A stretch of DNA of 64,000 nucleotides from Ceratorhiza oryzae-sativae. Its lineage: Eukaryota; Basidiomycota; Agaricomycetes; Cantharellales; Ceratobasidiaceae. Where the stretch lies: contig JARWMV010000236.1 in the NCBI GenBank assembly GCA_030998015.1, positions 62,001-126,000 on the forward strand, in the 5' to 3' direction. Shown here piece after piece: positions 58,068 to 64,000 of the stretch; within the stretch, counting starts at the first letter, position 1; each line of letters starts with the position of its first letter. The position numbers and the translations under genes were made by a program. The notes beneath the pieces are model-generated. The model had not been told where the DNA came from and did not search any database. It saw only the letters and a program-made list of their open reading frames with translations.

Positions 58068-60463
58068 TCATTCCTTTTTCTTTGGTGGTGCGCCTCGCCC
58101 AGCAGGAGTCCCAGCGGATCCAGTCGCTGCAGCCACGGCCTGCATCACGCTTCGACCAGCATTAGCACCCCACTTGTCACCACCTCCACGGCCACGACCA
58201 CCTCGCCCTGGTGCGCCTCCCCGACCTCGGAATGAACTCGAATGTTCGGTCGGGTTCGATATTTCAACGCTTGGTTTATTGTCTCCAAGGGTCTGGAAAT
58301 GACGAGTCAGCCGGGGCAATTGGGAGACTTGGAGTGAGTATCTACCTCGCCGTGTTTTTCAAGCCCCGCGCGCATGGCTTCCTCGTCCGTAAACTCGACG
58401 TACGCAAAGCCTCGCTGGGGGTGATGAGCCAGCTTGAAATCCGTCGGGATCTTGATGCTTGTAATCTACCAACAACCAAGCTCAACCATGGATCCGTAAA
58501 ATCCATGAGATCAGACGCACCCTTTAGCGGATTCTCCGAAAAACTCTTTTAGTTCGTCCTCAGCCGTCGGGATAGGCAACGACCGGACGTATAGCGTCCA
58601 CGGGTGACGGCGTGGACCAGTGGGAGGTGTTTGCGCACCTGTGCTGCGTCCGTCTTGGGATTTTACTGCGTCGACCTGTTTGGATTCTCCTATAGTTGCC
58701 ACCCACTTGATCAGATCAAAACCGGTAATGACATGATGAAATACTCACCAGCGGCGCTTTCCCCGTTCTCCGGCAGGGCGCTCTCCCCGACGGCGGGGGA
58801 AGCTCCAGCAGTCGTAGGGGGCTTGTTACTGTCCATTGATCCCCGCTTTCCAGCGCGTTTGGCACTGCCACTTGCACCATTGACGGGTGTACCGGATGTA
58901 GGCGGAGCAGGTGTGCCAGGAGCAGGCGTGGCTGGCTTTGTGCCAGGTCCTGGCGCAGGTGTACCAGGTTTTGTTCCTGGGGCAGTTCCCGGTTTCGAGG
59001 ACTTGTGGAGTGTGGCGTTGGGAAGGGGTGCAGGCGAACCAGTTGTCGTTGGTGGGCGAGTATTGTTGAGATTGTTCGTCGCTGGAGGTTGTGATTGAGA
59101 TTGCGTTTGGTTGTTCTTGCGGTATGCGTAGTTGAAGCCTACATAATTTGAGAAAGACCATAATGAAGCGGTGGTATGAGCATACCTTGGCTCTTGAGCT
59201 CAGCGCTTATCCGCCCTTCTTTTACGTCCAGCACGAGTGACCCATATGATGCATCGCACAGATTCCAGTTCCAGCAGTTTTTCCATGCTGGCTCTTCTCC
59301 AGGGATCGGGCCTGCTGGGTTTGGCCCTGCGGGAGCTGGTGGAGGGATGCGGTCAATTATACCCAGCGCATTTTCGAGTAGTGTGCGCTGACGGTCGCTG
59401 GGTCGCCAATTAGAAAAGGGAAATAAGGGAACATAGAAGCAACTCACTCGATAACATTTTCGACCTGTGGCTTGACACTCTCCCAGACGCGATCAAACGA
59501 CTCTTTTCCTTTGAGCAGCTTGGTTCTGAATCCATCCATATCCTCCTGAACGCTAAACTCGTTGTAACTGCTCGCATGCCTGAAGTGTAGTCCAGCAGAG
59601 ATCGTCAAATCTGCTCTCACAGCCAGCGCAAGTTGCGCAAGTATTCCCTCCGGCCAGGCGAAGCGTGCGTAATAAGCAAACGAGTTTCCGATGCGTCATA
59701 CACACGTCGAGCAGTGTCGAGCAGTTCGCCCAGTTGAAGAACCGTAGCCCACATGGTGCCTTGTCCACCTGCGATGGTTGCTCGACCGTCTCCATTGTCG
59801 AAGAGTTTGTGCGGGACGAGCGCGCCGCCCAACCCAAGGAGCCTCAGCGACACTCCGCCAACGTCAATCCGGCGGGTGGTCGCCTCATCGATGACGTGGA
59901 GATTAGGGATCGAATAAGTTCCCTGACGGAAGTTTTCGAGAATGACCACATCCTCACATGCGCCCCAGACAGTGTAAACTGGAACGGATAGTGTGAGCTC
60001 GCCTGCAAGGAGTTGGGGAAATTCGGAGAGCAGGAAGCGGGAGCTGTTCAGTATGGACGAGCGGAGTGCGGTCGGGGCTGCATCGGGTGCGAGGAGCGCC
60101 GGTCGTTCGTCTGGGTTGATGAGAGGCGAGTAGGAGACCAGGTGGCGAAGGGTCCTTATGTCATATGAGTAGATGCGTGGTGTAGCGAGAGAAAACGAGC
60201 GTACCTGTCGCTTATCCGCTCGACACTCGAAGGTTCTGGACATATTTTCAATAGAATGTCGGCGAACGAGGTGACCGGGACAAACCGAAAAACCCAAAGT
60301 CGCCGGTATGGATGACAGCCACCGCCTGTGCATCGCGCGCCAGCTCGTTCAGGCTGGAAAGTTTGCCGCGGACATCGGCGATGCAGAGGATGCGGCCGGC
60401 AGTGGTGTCGAGCACGGTCGTTTCGGTGTTGACGCCAGAGGAGTAGGGGCGGGGGGAGGTCAT
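58068..60463 (-). CDS. DUF2433-type phosphoesterase-like protein with C-terminal RRM and RGG tail
   Basis: N-terminal part starts MTSPRPYSSGVNTETTV and has the metallophosphoesterase-like sequence GRILCIADVRGKLSSLNELA with VIHTGDFGFF, then SFADILLKICPEP, LRHLVSYSPLI, LSVPVYTVWGACEDVVILEN, LLGLGGALVPHKLFDNGD and LLITHASPGR, typical of the fungal DUF2433 family (known only as conserved). Then SSYNEFSVQEDMDGFRTKLL, WNWNLCDASYGSLVLDVKEG, a Pro/Gly/Thr linker (about 58800-59000), an RRM (HPWTLYVRSLPIP..LKEFFGE, RGFAYVEFTDEEAM) and a Gly/Arg-rich tail RGRGGAPGRGGRGRGG ending at 58068. An RNA-linked role is inferred. Two one-base frame changes are needed, at about 59650 and 60282-60284. Divergent to MED13, 177 bp apart. 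Confidence 0.75.
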
Positions 60464-60640
60464 GGTGGTGTGTCTGCAAGAAAACAAGGACGCGCCAGGT
60501 CCGCGGTCGGGCGCTTGTGTGGCCGCCGGCTGGGGTTTGCTGCCACCGTCCTCAACGGCGACAACGATGGCCACACCGGCCTTGACTGCATCCTGAGATA
60601 GTGCTCTGTATATTCTTATTTTTATTATCTTACCGTCCAG

Positions 60641-63600
60641 ATGAGCCACCCGCTGCCGCCCAAACCGAGCACCGCGACGACAGCGGGTGCTGCCGTCGCT
60701 GCCCCGTCTCCCCGCCCCGCATCGTCGACGACCCCAACCTTGATTTCGGCAACAATACATCCTAATGCAACTACACTGCTATCCAGTATTGCGCTTCCAC
60801 CCAACCCAGTTGCCGTTTGCCGTGCGTGGACTGGTCCAGATGATGGGATCGACGCTGCTCGAAAACACATCGTCGATGTTACAGCAGGCGCTCCCGATGT
60901 GGCCTCAGCGCTCGCTGCACTTGTCAGACCAGAAGCAGAGCTATCACTTTGGGTGTTCGCAATAGTATCGGGTGACGCTATCGCGCCTCGTCTAGCCGCC
61001 CTAGACTTCCACCCACATGGGCTAAAAGGTGAGGTTTATTACCTATTAGTTGGGACTTGGCTCACGTCAGACGCAGAGATGACACCTGTCCTCGCCCGAC
61101 TAGACCTTGCGCACCTCTATCCGTGTTCAGCCCAATGTGACCATTCGCCGACTCCTTGTGCCGAATGCACAAAACCGCGAACGCAGACTATCTGCCCACT
61201 GGCGCGCGCTGCCCCGAGGATCAGCCGCCCGGTCCGACGACCACTCAGACGCTTGTACTCATACTGGCTAGCCGCCTTGCGGTCGCTCGTCCTCGACCAG
61301 CTCTCTCATCCGCGCTTAATGCCCACCAAGACAGGTGTGCTCGTATGTCCAACCGACAACCCTACAGGCGAGTGGGGTAAGTCGTGGCTAGACCCTTCTC
61401 GGTACGTTTCCGCTCGTATCGCATCTCTTATGACACACGCGATCTCACCTGCTCTTCAGAACACTCACCCACGCTCACGTGCGGATCTCCCTCGCCCATC
61501 CACTTCCTCGTCCGTCAACTCCGAACCAAATCCTCGTTCATCTGTTGCCCCAATCTACCTCACTCGTACCATTTCCCTCTGCCGCATACCCGAGTCCGGG
61601 CACATCCGTCCTGCTCCTACCATCCTCGGTTCCAGCTTACGCGCTTGCCCCCTACACCGGCCCTGCTCCACACGGCTTCCTTTCCTTCCTTGCTGGTCGA
61701 GGCGTCCAACCTTCTTCGGCCACTTCTCCATGCATACTCATATGGCTTCCTCTTCCACCAAACGGGGCATCAAATACAGCCTTATCTCCGGCCAACATCA
61801 ATGCCCTGCCCACCCCCTCCGCCGCCACGCCCGCGGCTGCGACAACCGTGGGAGCTCGAGGAATGTACGTTGTCTGGCCCCGGGCGCTGTGCGTGGTCGA
61901 CACGGGCACACCACCTATTGATGTTACTCGCCTCCCAAATTTGCCGACGCATCTGATGAGTATTGGCTCAACGATTCCTGTCCGACAAAACCTCGTCGGT
62001 TCCCAAATAAGAAGCCAGTCATACCGCGCCCAATACCTCTCGCTCAACCTCCGCCGGCAACTTCAAAATCTACTTCCCTCGCTACACTTGCCAATTCGGC
62101 ATCGACCTTAATTGATACTATTGTCCGAGCCCGCGAAAAGGAGAAAGAAAAACAACGTGCAAGGTTAGAACGAGCACGAAGCGGGAGCGCTGTTCCAATA
62201 CCAACTCTCTCAGGCGCATCGACTCCGACAACATCGTCCATGACAGTCCCGGCGCCTCCTGCACCGCTTCACATCCAAACCCAAACACCTACAGGCAGCA
62301 CATTATATCCTTCTCCATTAGGGACGACACCACACCACCTGTCCCCAGTTCAACCTACTCATGCTCATACGGCACCTATGAGCGCATCCGTCACCATGTC
62401 TCGCACTTGGAATCGACATGGACTTGTTTGGCGACCCAGAAGGGCTACCGCCTGATTTCGCCTCCGGATTTGGGAATGAAGCATTGGGCGTCGGTGGAGG
62501 AGAGTCATTCAACTTTACCGCAGCTGGAGCGTTTGGGCCTGCCACAGGATATGACACCACAACAACTTCGACGCTGGCTGTTGGAAGTAGCGGTGCGAGT
62601 GGAGTGAGCACCACTATGGATTTGTTCGGCGATATGTGGGAACCAGACGGAGGCGTAGAACCAAAATCTGGTCAGGAAGATGACAACGCGGCGCTCGGCG
62701 AGGATGGCTCCGACTTCTTCAATGCATGGCCAGGTCAGAGTGTCCCTATGAACGCAGCTCTTCCCGATTTTACCAACTTGGATCTTGACTTGGATCTCGA
62801 CCTTGACATGCCACCAGCCCAGGATGCTACGGAAGTGATTGATTTGGACCCCAGTTCCCCCGCTTCGACCACGTCTGCGCCTACTCCCATTCCAAAACCC
62901 AAGGCTAAGCCGTATTTCCCTTTGACTCCACCTTGCGAAAAGGCTTCCGAAGACAGTGTCAAGAAACGTGGATTGTTCGATCCATTGCAATTCACCCACA
63001 AGTTTGAGGGCGTAGATGCAAAGTACAAGGCCCTGGACGGGAAGTTTGTCTTTAGGCTTGGGTTAGGGACCCCGAGGTCACAGGCCAAGGTCCAACTTCC
63101 CTTGAGTCGACAAATCCAATTGCCATCCCAGGCTTGGACATATACACCAACTACACAGAATGCACCCCCGCTCCGTCTCCAATTCCAGACTCAATTGCCG
63201 ACACCCATCCCCTCTCCCAACTCACTTCGACGCCTCCGCGCGGGCTACATTGGTCTCACAAACCCATCGGCCAAACGAATGCGATCTCTTCGTCAGGTGC
63301 ACAAGAAAGCAGACCATATACCACAGTCTAGTGCCCTTTCGGTCTTTGCCAAAGACTGGGAGCACACCCGACCCTCCTCACCTTGCGCAACTTTATCCGA
63401 TGCCGATTCGGACGGCGACTCGGACAGTTCTGACGATGGAATGAGTGTAGCGATCACCGTTGGTGGCACTGCCCCTTCTCGTGGGACAAGCCCTCCCTTG
63501 AGTGCGATTACATCAAACGGATCCGGTACGGGAGTTCCACCTGGTCCGGGTTTGATTCTCGCGTACTTCAGAGCTAGTGTATTGGGATCTGGCGCGCTGG

Positions 63601-64000
63601 GCGAAGTATTGCCTTGGCCCGAGTTCAAGGACAAAGAACCCAAGACACCTGGACCTGGACCTTTATCGGTACCGACCCCTGTATCGCCTGGAGAGATGAT
63701 CGCTGAGCCAACCAAAGCGAGTATCGAAGCCACCGCAAATATGCTTGCGCGCGAGGCGGTAGACAACTGGACTTGGGGTGCCGAGGTTGGCGCTTATGCG
63801 TGTAGCGAAGTTTATGCGCCGAGCCGAGCCGAGCTGGTACTGCTAGGGGCATGCTTGAATGGTGTTGGGACGGTCATGAACCTTCAAAGGCTGATTGCAG
63901 CTCCCAAAATCGAGGTTGTAACCGAGGTCTTGACGGATCGACCTTACCAACATACGCCTCGGTTTGAGAAGCTCAAGCATCCGAAGCTTGCCGTAGGTCA
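60641..64000 (+). CDS. MED13: Mediator subunit 13, 5' part (runs off the window)
   Basis: MED13/Srb9 belongs to the CDK8 kinase module of Mediator and represses or tunes Pol II transcription in the nucleus. Start MSHPLPPKPSTATTAGAAV. An in-frame 42-nt intron is possible at 61029-61070. Exon 2 starts after CTTCAG near 61460 (TLTHAHVRISLAHPLPRPST) and holds VHLLPQSTSLVPFPSAAYP and the family's ARGMYVVWPRALCVVD. A charged, disordered stretch follows (REKEKEKQRARLERARSG), then MDLFGDPEGLPPDFASGFGN, an Asp/Leu repeat near 62775, and GLFDPLQFTHKFEGVDAKYK and YFRASVLGSGALGEVLPWPE of the middle domain. A one-base change near 62395-62402 is needed to stay in frame. The reading near 61130-61260 is also doubtful. 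The C-terminal PIWI-like part is outside the window. Confidence 0.78.

Overview
The window is fungal nuclear DNA, almost certainly from an Agaricomycete (mushroom-class basidiomycete). The evidence is dense genes with many introns of 42-70 nt (GT-AG), a GH7 cellobiohydrolase with a C-terminal CBM1, BIG1/VOA1, RVB1, YTA7 and MED13 orthologues, and chromodomain-bearing Ty3/gypsy elements. Rhizoctonia (Cantharellales) is my best guess from gene style and repeat type, but that is inference.

Region 1, about 1-19,900, is a repeat island. In order it holds a decayed pogo/Tigger-type transposase (307-1523, minus), a truncated gypsy pol (2388-3015) fused directly to an LTR, an old full-length chromovirus A (3016-9353, riddled with stops), a younger full-length chromovirus B (9459-16053, flanked by the 5-bp duplication GTAGG), and a second decayed DDE transposase (16492-18638, minus) split by a solo LTR (17229-17948, duplication CTCAT). 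Both chromoviruses carry a primer-binding site that is the exact complement of a stretch near the predicted transcript start, so they look self-primed like Tf1. Old repeats have lost almost all CpG; CpG returns sharply near 19.9 kb.

Region 2, about 19,900-35,000, holds ordinary nuclear genes: YTA7 (minus), a mitochondrial/PPR-like protein (plus) sharing a short divergent promoter with YTA7, a broken AlkB-type dioxygenase, RVB1 and IMP dehydrogenase.

Region 3, about 35,400-44,700, is a 2.1-kb inverted duplication of a GH7 cellobiohydrolase gene. The two copies encode the same protein and face outward around a 4.2-kb spacer that carries BIG1/VOA1. A smaller imperfect inverted repeat sits beside the right copy.

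Region 4, 45,200-64,000, holds a DUF2235 protein, a secreted GH43 galactanase-like enzyme with CBM35, mitochondrial IF-3, an amino-acid/GABA-type permease, an acidic nuclear protein, a membrane protein, a DUF2433+RRM protein, and the 5' part of MED13, which runs off the window. With GH7 and GH43 the segment has a plant-cell-wall-degrading flavour, but the neighbours are housekeeping genes and I see no co-regulated cluster.

Many otherwise conserved genes change frame by one base, usually in a short homopolymer. I read this mainly as consensus-sequence error, and it limits how far exon models here can be trusted.
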